64,000 bases of DNA from Tachypleus tridentatus. Taxonomy: Eukaryota > Arthropoda > Merostomata > Xiphosura > Limulidae. Position numbers and translations under genes: made by a program. The stretch spans positions 41,946,035-42,010,034 of the forward strand of contig NC_134831.1 of the NCBI RefSeq assembly GCF_004210375.1, written 5' to 3'. A model generated the notes under the pieces. The model worked only from the letters and a program-made list of their open reading frames with translations. It searched no databases and was not told the DNA's origin. This document shows positions 1 through 12,262 of the stretch, one piece after another. The first letter of the stretch is position 1. Each line of letters begins with the position of its first letter.

Positions 1-779
1 TAACTGAAAAGAAGGAGCATGTTTAATATTCGCAAATACTTTATATATTGAAAATCGAAAGGATTTGCTGATTCTGGTGGCTTACTTCCTGTAGTATCAC
101 ACATCAATCACTACACCACCTCCACAAATATTGAATATTAGGTGTTTACAGATCGTTATGTCGGCTTGGGAATGCCACGGTATAATTCACCAATTGTTTC
201 AGAGGCCAGCACACCCCAAGTGGTGAGAATAACAAGTCACTTTGGAGCTGAGGTTCCTACGTTATCGTCCCGTTACCGCTACCCCTCATAGAAAAAAGAG
301 CGCTCCGCACTTTGGTGTTGTGGTTGCGTTATGAGAGTGTCTGTTGAACCTCACTATTCGATTAGAGTAGCTTACGAGTTGACGATGGGTGCTATTGACT
401 GATTTCCTTTACTATATCTAGTCTGCCAGTTCAGTATTAGGATAGCTGGTGGAAATAGTGCTCGTGTAGCTTTTGATAAATATCCGAAAGAAACAAGCAA
501 AGAGAAACAAATTATTGGTGTTTGTGAAACGTTTTTTTTTTGGGGGGAGGGATATATTTCTGAAGTATTAACTAGATAATTCCGGGTTTAAAACGCGAAT
601 TGCCAAACGAGAGTTCAAACACCCCACATAGGTATAAACATTCGTCATATTTTCACTTGTAAAGTAGAATTACGATTTTGAAATGATTCAGCAGCAGAAG
701 ATTTTACTTCGAATCGATTGAGAAATATAGACCTACAGGCAGATAAACAGATTAAATAAAATTAAAACAGATAGATATA

Positions 780-882
780 TACAAGTAAACAAATTAAGTA
801 AATAAATGTGAAGAGATATAACAAGTAAACAAACTGGGTAAATAAATGTTAAGAGATATACAAATAAATAAACAGATGACGT
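780..882. repeat. ~55-bp A-rich tandem repeat
   Basis: Two copies of CAAGTAAACAAA...GTAAATAAATGT...AAGAGATATA. Confidence 0.75.
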
Positions 883-1888
883 AAAAGATAGGCAGATAAA
901 CATTAAAGACTGGGTTTGCGATTCTGTTAAGGTGAGAAAAACGAACAGTGTAATGTCTGCTTTTCGCTTTACTTTGTTTGTTTTGCAGTAAAAAACAACA
1001 ACAAATACACCATAAACCACCTTAGAAAAACCCAAGAATTTCAGAAGGTTCTTTCTTCCCGAGTTGAATTCCTGAAGGCGTTACTAAATGAAGATGGATA
1101 AATCGATAAACAGATTAAACGAGTAAATGTGGACAGACGAGACTACATATAAAGACAGACCGTGAACAATCTATTGTTGCAGTATGTGAAGTTATTTATA
1201 ATAAACACTAACCTTCCAGATAATGTAGAAGTTCACTTTAACGACAGATAGGTTAAGTAAAAAAAAGAAACAAAACATTAATGCAATTTCGGTCGGGGAA
1301 TAGGTAATCCCCGGATTGCATGTTCTAGTTTATTTAAAAGTTGCGCTCTATCAAACTGAGGGCGTCAACATTCAGTTAAAAACAAACATGGTGACACGAA
1401 AGTGCCCGTGTTTTTCAACTAATAAATGTTACCTGGTTTTAGAAAGATTTCCTGGCGGAGGGTGTAACGCCATTGTGCTTTTCACTGCTCTTGTAATTCT
1501 GTTTAATTTTATCGTAAGGTATAGACCAGGCATTATATTCTAGTGTGTATAATGTAATGCTATTTTGGTTTGGAAGTACAATAACTAGTATATTGTAAAA
1601 ATGTTTAATTTTGCCAGTACCGTAGCAGTGTTCTGTGTTATATTTCTGTTTACTTTTTTAGAAATACACATTAAAGTCTAGTGTGTGTATATGCAATGTT
1701 TATATTATTTTTTACCTGTAATTCTGTTTAATTTTACCAACAGGACTATATATACGTAGCATTATATTCTGGGGAATATGTCTAATTCTGCTCTATGTTG
1801 TACTACTGATAAATTTCACTGACAAGACCAGACTGAGCATGTTATTATGGTATGATGCTGTCTTGTAGCTGCCTGTATTGTTCGTATT

Positions 1889-1941
1889 TATTAATAATAA
1901 TAATAATACATTATAATAATAATAATAATTAATAATAATAC
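1889..1941. repeat. (TAA)n microsatellite
   Basis: Runs of TAA/AAT trinucleotides with one break. Confidence 0.9.
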
Positions 1942-3684
1942 CCTATTAACAAAAGCACACTTCAAAAACATTTTACGTCCCCCTCCTCCTTGATATGAGT
2001 TTACGATAGTTGTCGCGGGTTTCCTGCATTGGTCAGTTTAGTGAAACGTATGGTTAGTGTTATATGCCATCCTTGGTTTATTCCAGATATCAAATAAATA
2101 TAGGAATATTCTCTTATTGTGTGTATATGGAGGTCTACTTTTATATCTACATACAAGTTGTATTCTCTTTATACCAGTATTTGGCCTGTATTTATATCGC
2201 AGAAAGTTTAGTACATTATATTAAAACGATTTCAAATATACAAATTATGTCACGTGAAAACCACAGAGGTATACAGTTGAAGTAGAACAGAACTACATTG
2301 TGTCATTGTACAGCGTCATGTAGGTATCGTGATGTCATCAACAACTGATCGATATCTCTTGTACGTAACGGCACTGGAAAACAAAATAATATGGATCAGC
2401 TTGGTCCATCAGGACCGCCCATAACGAGAGCTTCAAGAAGTTGTACTGCAGTCGAAGTAAGCAAAATGTGGCGTTGTCATGTAGTAGGTGAGAATCTACG
2501 AAAAAAAGGTCAGAGAGAAAAGCTGTCTAAATGTCCCAGTATGAACAAAATGAAAAACGAACGTCGTTTGGAAACGAGATCAACAAGAAGGGCACAGACT
2601 CATTCACCTAAGTAGGTTTACTGTCATACCTCCCGTTAAACTGTCACATATTTGAAGCAACTGTAGAAAGGAAATTCACATTGTACAATATAAAGACATA
2701 CTTGTCTTTTCGCCGAACGCAGCGCCTACAGATTTTTCACGAAGCGAGTATTGGGAAAGGTCGCCCTCGCACACTAGAAAATGCACTGGAATGATGTGGT
2801 ATAACACAATCATTCTCCATACATTTAGTTTTTCTTTTCATCCTAACAGTACGTTTTGACTTTGTAATGGCTCTCCTACCGCGTTCTTAAATTATTCTTA
2901 CCGTCGAATCAGTTACACGTTCTTACTCTGAAATTGCGTAACTCCTGACAAAGGAGTTTTTGTGCAGGTCGCACAATTAGGAACGCAGTAAATATCTGCT
3001 AAGCTCACGGACTTACACACGTGTGATAGGCTGTGTCTAGACATCTGTAAGAACATAGTATCGCTGCCTAAAAATGAAAGTATGTGTTCTCTCAACAGCA
3101 CTGACTATAAAAGCAGCTGTTCTGTTGCGTATAATTCATCTGGTGGATAGTTTGACATTTTATCTGTTGCGTAGAGAAAGAAAACAGATCAAACTGTCTT
3201 GTAACCTGTAGAGAATTTGATCGTAACAAGCACGTCTGTATTTGCAGAAAACTGTACGACGAATGATCATCCTCTAAAGTTACAGGTGTCACAGGGACAC
3301 GCCTTATGCGCTCCGAGTACCACATTCCCAGTGAGTGAAACACGGAATGAGCTCGAGGTGGGGACTGCGGAAAGCCCAGCCTGTCTCGTTTAGAGAGTTG
3401 TATGTGTGTTACATTTGGGGACATTGTTAACGAAAGTGTTTAAGTTCGTTGTCATAGTAACGAGGACAAAAAAAATCAACGCTCTGACCCTGAAAAATGA
3501 ACTAAACCAGCTTGGTGTTAAGTGTGGACAGCTATTGTCATGTGTTTTATTTAAAGCTCTTAGATTTTTCCTGGAAAAAAAAAACGTTTTATGAATTTAT
3601 TCACATACTATTCATTATAAAATTATTTTGAATAATACGAATCAGTGATAATTAATGGCTATGCACTTAGCCGGAAACCTTGTT

Positions 3685-4953
3685 AGCTACGTATTTCTGG
3701 TAAGCTACAAACCACTTTAACTATGTCTGTCTGATTTGTAACAAACCGTGTTAACCAAGCATGTGTGATTAGCTACAAACCGTATTAACCAAGTATGTGT
3801 AATTAGCTACAAGCCGTGTTAACTAAGCATGTGTGGTTAGCTACAAGCCGTATTAACTAAGCATGTGTGGTTAGCTACAAGCCGTGTTAACTAAGCATGT
3901 GTGATTAGTTACAAGCCATGTTAACTAAGCATGTGTGGTTAGCTACAAGCCGTATTAACTAAGCATGTGTGATTAGCTACAAGCCGTGTTAACTAAGCAT
4001 GTGTGGTTCGCTACATGTCGTGTTAACTAAGCATGTGCATGTGTGTTCGCTTACATGTGTGTTAGCTAACGTGTTAAGCATGTGTGGTTAGCTACAAGCC
4101 GTATTAACTAAGCATGTGTGGTTAGCTACAAGCATGTTAACTAAGCATGTGTGGTTAGCTACATGTCGTGTTAACTAAGCATGTGTGGTTAGCTACAAGC
4201 CGTATTAACTAAGCATGTGTGGTTAGCTACAAGCCATGTTAACTAAGCAAGTGTGATTAGCTACAAGCCGTATTAACTAAGCATGTGTGGTTAGCTACAA
4301 GCCGTATTAACTGAGCATGTGTGGTTAGCTACAAGCCGTATAAACTGAGCATGTGTAATTAGCTACATGCCGTGTTAACTAAGCATGTGTGGTTAGCTAC
4401 AAACTGTGTTAACTAAGCATGTGTGGTTAGCTACAAACTGTGTTAACCAAGTATGCGTGATTAGCTACATGCTGTGTTAACTAAGCATGTGTGGTTAGCT
4501 ACAAGCCGTGTTAACTAAGCATGTGTTAGTTAGCGTACAACTAAGCATGTGTTAACTGAGCATGTGTGGTTAGCTACAAGCCGTGTTAACTAAGCATGTG
4601 TGGTTAGCTACAAGCCGTGTTAACTAAGCATGTGTGATTAGCTACAAGCCGTGTTAACTAAGCATGTGTGGTTAGCTACAAGCCGTGTTAACTAAGCATG
4701 TGTAAGCCGATTAGCTACAAGCCGTGTTAACTAAGCATGTGTGGTTAGCTACATGCCGTGTTAACTAAGCATGTGTGGTTAGCTACAAGCCGTGTTAACT
4801 AAGCATGTGTGATTAGCTACAAGCCGTGTTAACAAAGCATGTGTGGTTAGCTACAAGCCGTATTAACTGAGCATGTGTAATTAGCTACAAGCCGTGTTAA
4901 CTAAGCATGTGTGGTTAGCTACAAGCCGTGTTAACTAAGCATGTGTGATTAGC
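3685..4953. repeat. 34-bp minisatellite, about 37 units
   Basis: The unit is about 34 bp: GGTTAGCTACAAGCCGTG then TTAACTAAGCATGTGT. Variants alternate CCGTG/CCGTA/CCATG and TGTGG/TGTGA. Irregular units occur near 4,030-4,080 and 4,520-4,560. Each unit contains two 6-bp palindromes, TAGCTA and GTTAAC. Confidence 0.95.
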
Positions 4954-5073
4954 TTCTCTTCATAATAATTCTGTGTCTGATGAAAACAATTTAACAATCT
5001 TTATCATTCATTAGTACAAACCTAACGAAGTGCATTTTCAACTTGAAGCTAGATAAATCCTCTCGTAAGTGAA

Positions 5074-5295
5074 GTTTGTTTGTTTTGAATTTCACGCAAA
5101 GCTACACAAGCGCTATCTGCGCCAGCCGTCCCTAATTTAGCATTGTAAGAATACAGGGAAGGCAGCTAGTCATCACCACCCACCGCCAACTCTTGGGCTA
5201 CTCTTTTACCACCGAAAAGTGGAATTGACCGTAATATTATAACGCCCCCACGGCTGAAAGGGCGAACATCTTTGGTGCGACCGGCATTCGAATAT
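5074..5295 (-). mobile_element. SINE A, 5' truncated
   Basis: Minus copy of the Thr-tRNA-like SINE. Body present (GCGCCAGCCGTCCCTAATTT, CCACCGCCAACTCTTGGGC); most of the tRNA-like head is lost. Confidence 0.92.
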
Positions 5296-5965
5296 TTTTG
5301 ATTCTTACTCTTCAGAATCTTCTACAAATATAGAAAACAGGCGGGACTTGTGCAGTACACATCCAGCAACATACGTCACATGCGTAAAAGCAACTATGCT
5401 GAAACAAACGTAGGTATTAAACTCAACTCTAACGGTAAATCCGTTACATGTATACGTTGCAAAGGTCAACCGCAGATCAAGCGACAAATATTATTAAGCT
5501 GTTTATTTTCTGAAATTGTGTTTATTTTACTGATTACGAACAACTTAGTCTGTAGTGGGATAGAAACAGAAATGTTGACTGTTGGTAGGACCTCCTCCAT
5601 TGGAGATATATAGTACATTAAAATACGCTACGATGTGAATACCGTTGACATGAAAATATTAATTTTTTTCTGACCCTCCGAAGTAAATGTTTGCCATCCA
5701 AACAAAAATCCTAGAAATGCCATTTAGTTATAGTTGTTGAAAGTTACTCAGTGGAAAGAATAGTCAGATTCGATGGTGGTTATGACCTTGATAACGTATG
5801 AAACAAGCCTTTATGGAATATAACCATCAAACTATGTGAAAGGTAAAAGCCTGTGTAAATTTCTGTTGAGGTTTTCATATCATAAATAGAAAATCTTTAA
5901 GAACCTCTTTCCAACTTTTGGTCATAATCTCCACCACCGGAGGCTACGTTTTCACCTCCTGTCGG

Positions 5966-6291
5966 TGTGTTTGTCACTAAGATTTCTTGAAAACGGCTGG
6001 ATGGATTTACATTTGGACTATCGTCCAACTTAGAAGTGATTAGTTTTTGAAGACCAAAGATGAAGATCAGGAAAGTCCAAAACATCCGTGTCTGTTAACG
6101 TGAGGACCGATTTTTCACACACATTATCCTCTAACTCAGTCAGTAATAATCGGATTTTGATGAAACTTGGACATATGTAGAATATTATTCCTCATCGTCC
6201 TACAGAAAATGGTCCGTGTCCGTTGATATAGACGGATATATGGACACATTTTCTTTCTCTTGTTTTTGAGCCAAATATGATCAATTCAATT
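5966..6291 (+). repeat. Unnamed dispersed repeat R1, copy 1
   Basis: TTTCTTGAAAACGGCTGGAT, ACATTTGGACTATCGTCCAA, GGACATATGTAGAATATTAT and ATATAGACGGATATATGGAC occur in order, as in the copy at 29,480. Confidence 0.8.
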
Positions 6292-7436
6292 TATCATTAA
6301 GAGACCAACATACACATAGAAAAGACGAAATAACAACTGAACTCACGTTGTCTAGATATAATGATATTTGTTAAGAAATGAATACAGCCAATCAAATAAT
6401 GACGAACAGAATTCAGCCAACCACGGACTTTCTTCTATATATATATATATAAATAGGTAGATAAAATACATTTAGGAATATTTATATTTCATTAGTATTT
6501 ACCTTGCTGTCCTTGGTTGACCATGTTTTCGTAGAATTTCGCCATTAAAAACGTTAAACGTTATATTTACTTTTTGTTAAGTATGTTCACATGTATTTAA
6601 CAGTTTTTAGTGGAACAAGAATATTTTTTTCTAAATTAAAGATGAAAATAAATTGTAAAAAAACAACAACAACTAATCATATTATCCGAATTGGGAGTGT
6701 TCTGTTGTGGTATCAGAATTTTTGTTTCCGCTTATGTTACGTATAATAAATTCCTAAGACAGTTCACCAGCTGTCGCGTTATCTCGTGCATCTCGAATCT
6801 CGTAATTCAAGCAAGCTGATAAGGGGAAAATGTAAGGTTCGATAAAACAGTATAATGATTTAGAAGTTCAATTAATCTTGGGGCTTTGTGTTGTAATTAT
6901 TATTTTTTATTATCTTGGTTGATGATAACGCACTTAAATATATATCTTATCTTAGCAAAAATAATGGCAGACAAACATGGAAATAGGTAGCTACTTTTAA
7001 TCTCTGTACTTAACTTGAAAATTGAATAGCACAGAAATAAAAAAAAAAAATTATAAAAAGTTGGCGTCCTGAGCATACTTGTCGATACTATAAGCACGTC
7101 ACGTGTTAGATGTTTAACACGCGATATCACGTCCTGATTTTTTCCCACATAGTTCTTTAGAGGCTTTGCTTTAAGCAGTAAGTTGCGTGATGTTTTCGGT
7201 CACATTCTGCCTTTATTACAGATATGAATTGTCGCTACTGTTAGACTTTCGACTTATCTAACTAGAATCATTATATTTTAAATGGACCTTTGTCTTTTGT
7301 AAGGCTTTATTTAATACACGTATGTACTTTTGCAAGAAAGCAAGCAATTTGTTGTGTTTATAGAGGGGTGATTTTTTTAACGACTCTACATTTCATTTTT
7401 AAACACGCGCTAATAAAATAAATTCATTTTCTGGAT

Positions 7437-7555
7437 CGTCTCCCGTGGGTCAGCGGTAAGTTTATGGAATTATAACGCTAAAATTCAGTATTCGATTCCC
7501 CGCGTCGAACAGAATGCAGCCATCCCATTGTGTAACTTTATACTAAGAAAACATT
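7437..7555 (+). mobile_element. SINE B
   Basis: Short tRNA-like element: TCAGCGGTAAGTTTATGG (box A area), GTATTCGATTCCCC (box B), then the ATGCAGCCATCCCATTGTGT tail. Confidence 0.75.
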
Positions 7556-7730
7556 TTATGGCTCGTTTTAAACCCAATATTTTAGGGTTATTACTTTAAT
7601 TCTTTTTTGTTAGTCGGTTCGAATTAAGAAAAACGTTGCATGTTACGTAATTCTGTTGAACCCGTTTCTCCGTTATTGTCAGCGGTTTTCGTTTAGTGGA
7701 ACTGATAGAACGTCGTTGTCGTTTACAATA

Positions 7731-7804
7731 GTTTCCTTATTTAATTAATTTAAAACTGTGTCAGTTAGTTTCCTTATTTAATCAATTTAAAACTGTGTCA
7801 GTTA
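7731..7804. repeat. 37-bp direct duplication
   Basis: GTTTCCTTATTTAATTAATT plus TAAAACTGTGTCAGTTA twice in tandem, with one mismatch. Confidence 0.9.
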
Positions 7805-7957
7805 TCAAGAAGCAGTTACTTAAAAACCGGGTGCGGTCAATTTTAATCGTTTTAGTTATGTCTTGGGTGAAATTGAAAAGAAAGTCTCGGCGGCCTCTCA
7901 TTTAGAACCTGACAAGCCAAAATTTATTGTCCAAGCAACTTCTGTGTTCTAAATTCG

Positions 7958-8231
7958 GGCATGGCCAGGTAGTTACGGCGCTCGATTCGCAATCTTAGGG
8001 TTGCGAGTTCGAATCTCCGTCACACTAGACATGCTCATCCTTTCAGCCGTGGGGGCGTTATAATATGACAGTCAGTCCAACTATTCGTTGGCAAAAGAAT
8101 AGCCCAAGAGTTTGCGGTGGGTGGTGATGACTACCTGCCTTCCCTCTAGTATTACACTGCTAAATTAGGAATATCTAGTGCAAACAGCCCTTGTGTAGCT
8201 TTGCGCGAAATTCAAAACACGATCAAACAAA
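7958..8231 (+). mobile_element. SINE A, near full length
   Basis: Head GGCATGGCCAGGTAGTTACG, box B GAGTTCGAATC, body TTTGCGGTGGGTGGTGATGA, end GCGCGAAATTCAAAACA. Confidence 0.95.
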
Positions 8232-10917
8232 ATTAGGAGAATATTTTAGTAGTGTTAGACATCAGGTTAGTGGAATACTTTGGATTTCTTTCAGTCGTCA
8301 TAAATAACGACAGCATTGGAGAAGCTCAGTGTAAAATAAAGATATTGTTATTTTAAATTTGATAAAGGAAATATTATAATTCGTTCACGTAAAATGTAAA
8401 AGTGTTAAGTGATTCAACCAAACTTGTGAAGCTTGGCAAAGTGTCTACTCATACCAGGGAAGCAAATTACCAAATATTCTTATTGAAGAGAAGTAGTGTG
8501 TTAAACAATTTACTTGAGTCTGTTTATAGTTAAGCAAGAAGTTACACAATGTGTGCTCTTCTCACTACAGGTATCGAAACCAAGTTTTTAGATCTTAAGT
8601 CCGCTGACATATCGCTGTGGCACTGGGGGAGGTAAATGAGTTTTGTATTCTAAACTTGAAGTTAATGAACTTCAGAAGTAAAAGATTTACATTTTTTTTT
8701 TATTGAATGAGGTTTTTGTCTGTGGCGTGAGTACGGTTCCGCACTTGGGGAAGGAGGGCAAAAAGGCGTCCGAAAGGTTAAATATATTTGAGAATTGCCG
8801 AGAATGGGAGAGACATGGAATTTAATTTGTTTGAGCTAAAGGACGATTGTACTATCCTATTACGTTATTAATATTAATTAAACAGAATCGAAACTACAAT
8901 TATGGAGGAAATAATTTTGTGGGACCCAATTATTTTTATGCAGGGGAAGCATATCTTGCTGTTACACCGTTGAATCAGATAGATGGTGTAGTTAACTAAC
9001 TTGGATCTTTTTATGGCCAATTTGTTTACATGAAAGTAATGATTGTAGGATTTGCGGTTGTATTTTAAACCATCACGTAATTGAACGCGCGTAGATCATA
9101 TTTTTACTGTAAAAGACACTGTCTATCGTTTTTATCAGTTTAACAACTATATAAAAAGCAAGTGTAACAATCTTACATTTACAACAAGGTCGTCTCCTGC
9201 TGTTACAGCGGTAAGTCTATGGATTTATAGCGCTAAAATCAAGGTGCTCAATTCCCCTCGATGGACTCAGTATATCGCCCGATGTGGCTTTGCTATGAGA
9301 AAACGCGCATAACAAGGTCATCAGATCACATTTTTAGACACATTAATTCATAATTTTTATGATAATACAAATGAGAAATTTACCATTAAAAACATCACTG
9401 GCTTGTATTTAAATTTTACACGTTATACACTAAACTTTATTTAAGAAAAACGCGGTTAAAATTTCAGTTCGTCATGAAATCTCAATACTTGTGGATTTCT
9501 GCGCAAAGGGATTACAATCCAGAAATATTTTTTTCTTATCGATTTACTTATTAAAATGTGTATTTGAATAAACGTCAACCCCTTATACTGGTAAATATTA
9601 TTTAATAGAATGTATCCGCTCGTGCAGGTAAGATGTATTTTAAAACCAGGATGGTATAAAGAGAGTAATAAAAGTGTTTAAGCAAAAGGCTTAATAACCG
9701 AGTTATAAACAAGAGATTTTTATGCATTTTTATAATGGAAATTAAGTGTGGTTGCGTGTCCAGTAGAGAGAAACACATCTTTTACCTTGATACCATCAAG
9801 GTATCAAGACCATTCAGGACCATGCCTGAAGAATCCGCACTGAGAACTGTAAGTGTCTTACAAGCACGCACACAGCTTCGAGTATGTTATCGAGTGTTAA
9901 GGTATTTACTATTCAACGATAGATTGTGTGCATGACAGTTCGGCATATTCGTTGAGATCTTTGTCAATTACACTTTAATGAAACTGTGGAAAGATGTATT
10001 AGTTTTCGTCTCAACGTTTATTGTAACCATTTGAATGGACTTTGACTCCAGTTGTGACGTTAGTTAAGGTTTAAGTTTGTATCTGAAAAACCCTCTATTT
10101 CTGTATTTATCTTGCTTGAAATTTTCTGAGTTCACTCTAATCACACGTGTCGATAAAAACTGTCAAACTTAATACGTGCCCCTTTTTCGTTCATCGTTCG
10201 TATGCTGTCAAAAATCAGAACTATATATATTTGTACTTGTATTTATTTATTCAGCAACCATGTATATGTACCCATGGCACATATGGACTAGTTTTACTTG
10301 TATATTTCTCCACAATTTCTAAACTTTACATGCGATATTTTTTTTACGTATTCACCAACCACATTAGACGGTCACTACGTCTCAGTTACTGTGTTGGTTA
10401 AACCCCAACGTTTTCTTTGTTGTTTATCCACTTGTCTACTATGCACGCGCTTTCTGCGTGTCGGTATTACCACCGTTCTTATTAATACTTGTAAGGCTTC
10501 AGAACATGTATTATTTGCTGTGAGGTTTTGTTTGCTTCTGACTCTGGTACTTCATCGACTTATCAGTGCACCCGCTGGGAGTGGGGAAAAGGAAGATAAC
10601 CCGAATTTTGTTGGTAGGCACATGGTTGTTCTCTCCCTCAAGCCTTAGAGAAACATATTCCGTATAGGTCCTTGTGATATTTCATTGCACATACAGATGA
10701 GGTTACACACTTCTCACGCGACGTCGACTGCAGGAAACATTTGTAGGAGAGAGGTTCTTTACGTGCATTGCCGCACGCCACTTCTCTATTTTTTTAGCAG
10801 CCATTTTGTGAAACTCGTACAGGTTGTAATAATGTTAGTGTAATTGAACCGTTAGAAGCTGTCGATTTTACAGTTATCTGTGATGGTGTTTTTTGTATTT
10901 ATTCTATCTGAGTGCCC
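8232..10917. other. Non-coding DNA, one SINE B
   Basis: Apart from the SINE B at 9,188 I see nothing. Overlapping open frames at 10,147-10,648 look like chance (hydrophobic, no motifs). Confidence 0.55.
9188..9306 (+). mobile_element. SINE B
   Basis: TTACAGCGGTAAGTCTATGG, then GCGCTAAAATCAAGGTGCTC and CCCGATGTGGCTTTGCTATG. Confidence 0.85.
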
Positions 10918-11035
10918 CCCTTTTCCCAGTGGCACAGTGGTATGTCTGCGGAGCTTGTACTGCTAGAAACCTGGTTTTGATACTCTTGGTGGGCAGAGCA
11001 CAGGTAGCCCCTTTTTATGTTTGTGCTTAATAAGA
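10918..11035 (+). mobile_element. SINE C
   Basis: Third tRNA-like family: CAGTGGCACAGTGGTATGTC, GCTAGAAACCTGGTTTTGAT, GGTGGGCAGAGCACAGGTAG. Confidence 0.85.
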
Positions 11036-11266
11036 GACAATGTATTATATTTGAGTTTTCGAACTACGTTCATTATCAACTTGTTTTTTCTTTCCTTCCT
11101 TTATAATTTCTCTGCTCTTCGGGTTATAAATAATTTTACTGTTTGTTTGTTTTTAAGCATTTTGATGAATTGATACAAGTTCTTTCTTACAGGTCCGCGC
11201 TTCAAATATAATCAAACTCTCGTGCACAGAGGATATTCCTATTTAAACTTTCATATAATTCAGACG

Positions 11267-11562
11267 GCCCGGCATGGCCAGGTAGTTAGGGCGCTCGACT
11301 CGTAATCTTAGGATCGCGGGTTCGGTTCCCCCATTGCACTAAACATGCTCGCTTTTTCAGCCGTGGGGGCGTTATAAAGTTCCGGTAAATCCCACTATTT
11401 GTTGATAAAAAAAGTAGCCCAAGAGTTGGCGGTGGGTGGTGATGACTAGCTGCCTTCCCTTTCTGCAGACATATAATGCTAGAAACTGAGTTTCGACACC
11501 CGTGATAGACAGAACACAGATAAGTCATCGTGTAGCTTTGTTCTTAACTTCAAACAAACAAG
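11267..11562 (+). mobile_element. Chimeric SINE (A head and body, C tail)
   Basis: 11,267-11,460 is SINE A from its tRNA-like head to CTGCCTTCCCT. At 11,461 it changes to SINE C (TCTGCAGACATATAATGCTA, GACACCCGTGATAGACAGA, end TTAACTTCAAACAAACA). Confidence 0.85.
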
Positions 11563-12039
11563 CTTTGCGATAAATACAAATATCACTTCTATAAATTACC
11601 TCGATATTTTACCATTATTCTTTATCCGCTTCCTCCCCTCGAAAAAAAACTTCCACTTTTCTGTAATATGTGCTCTGGAAGGCCTTCCACCACGGAGACT
11701 GGAACGTTGTCCATCCCACACTTCAAACAGATGGAATGTATAAAAACACTCTCCTACACATGTTAGAGGTATCGAAAAAAAATAATGTAAAAAAATAACT
11801 CTAGGAGATTGGAGGTAATAGAAATTCTAAATATATTTACTTCTTACATTTGAACGACAGAGGAGCAAGTTTACTCAAAACAAACTGTTATGAAAGAACA
11901 AAAACACCACTTCTTGTTAGACAGTGAATATCTTAGCCATGTATGAAACCAAGGCGATATATCCTCGTACCCCTGTTCTTTTTAGTAAGATGTTACCTAT
12001 TTGGCATAGTTCAGTGTTTTCTCTGACTTTGAATCTAAA

Positions 12040-12262
12040 TATTCGTGTTTCGCGACCCGTTACTGCAACTCCTCTCCTTTCTCACATTTTGGGACCGTGG
12101 GTGCGCTATAAGCTGTTTAAAAAATTACTAAAAAGTGCTGTAAATTTATTGCTTTCGCTTTCATCAAACCCTAGGGACGTGTAAACTGAAAAGTGGGTTT
12201 CGATACCCGTGGTGGGCAGAGCACAGATGGTTCAATTATGTAACAACAAACAAACCGTTTAA
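12040..12262 (+). mobile_element. Degraded SINE A fragment followed by SINE C tail
   Basis: GACCGTGGGTGCGCTATAA recalls the SINE A body; GGGTTTCGATACCCGTGGTG and GGCAGAGCACAGATGG are the SINE C 3' half. Confidence 0.6.

Larger units (their letters stand above)
1..3684. other. Non-coding DNA, no gene recognised
   Basis: AT-rich with CpGs present. Small open frames (for example the 74 codons at 2,391-2,615) have no recognisable domains. It holds only the A-rich repeat and the TAA microsatellite listed separately. Confidence 0.6.

Noticed and set aside
2391-2615. 74-codon basic open frame starting MDQLGPSG as a possible first AUTS2 exon
   Set aside because: Only vague resemblance (Lys/Arg-rich) to the AUTS2 N terminus; no clear donor context and 31 kb from the next exon. 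Not supported.
3685-4953. CRISPR-like array
   Set aside because: Head-to-tail repeats with no unique spacers in a eukaryotic genome.
10147-10648. Overlapping + strand open frames of 84 and 116 codons
   Set aside because: Hydrophobic and Cys/Phe-rich from T-rich DNA; no motif.
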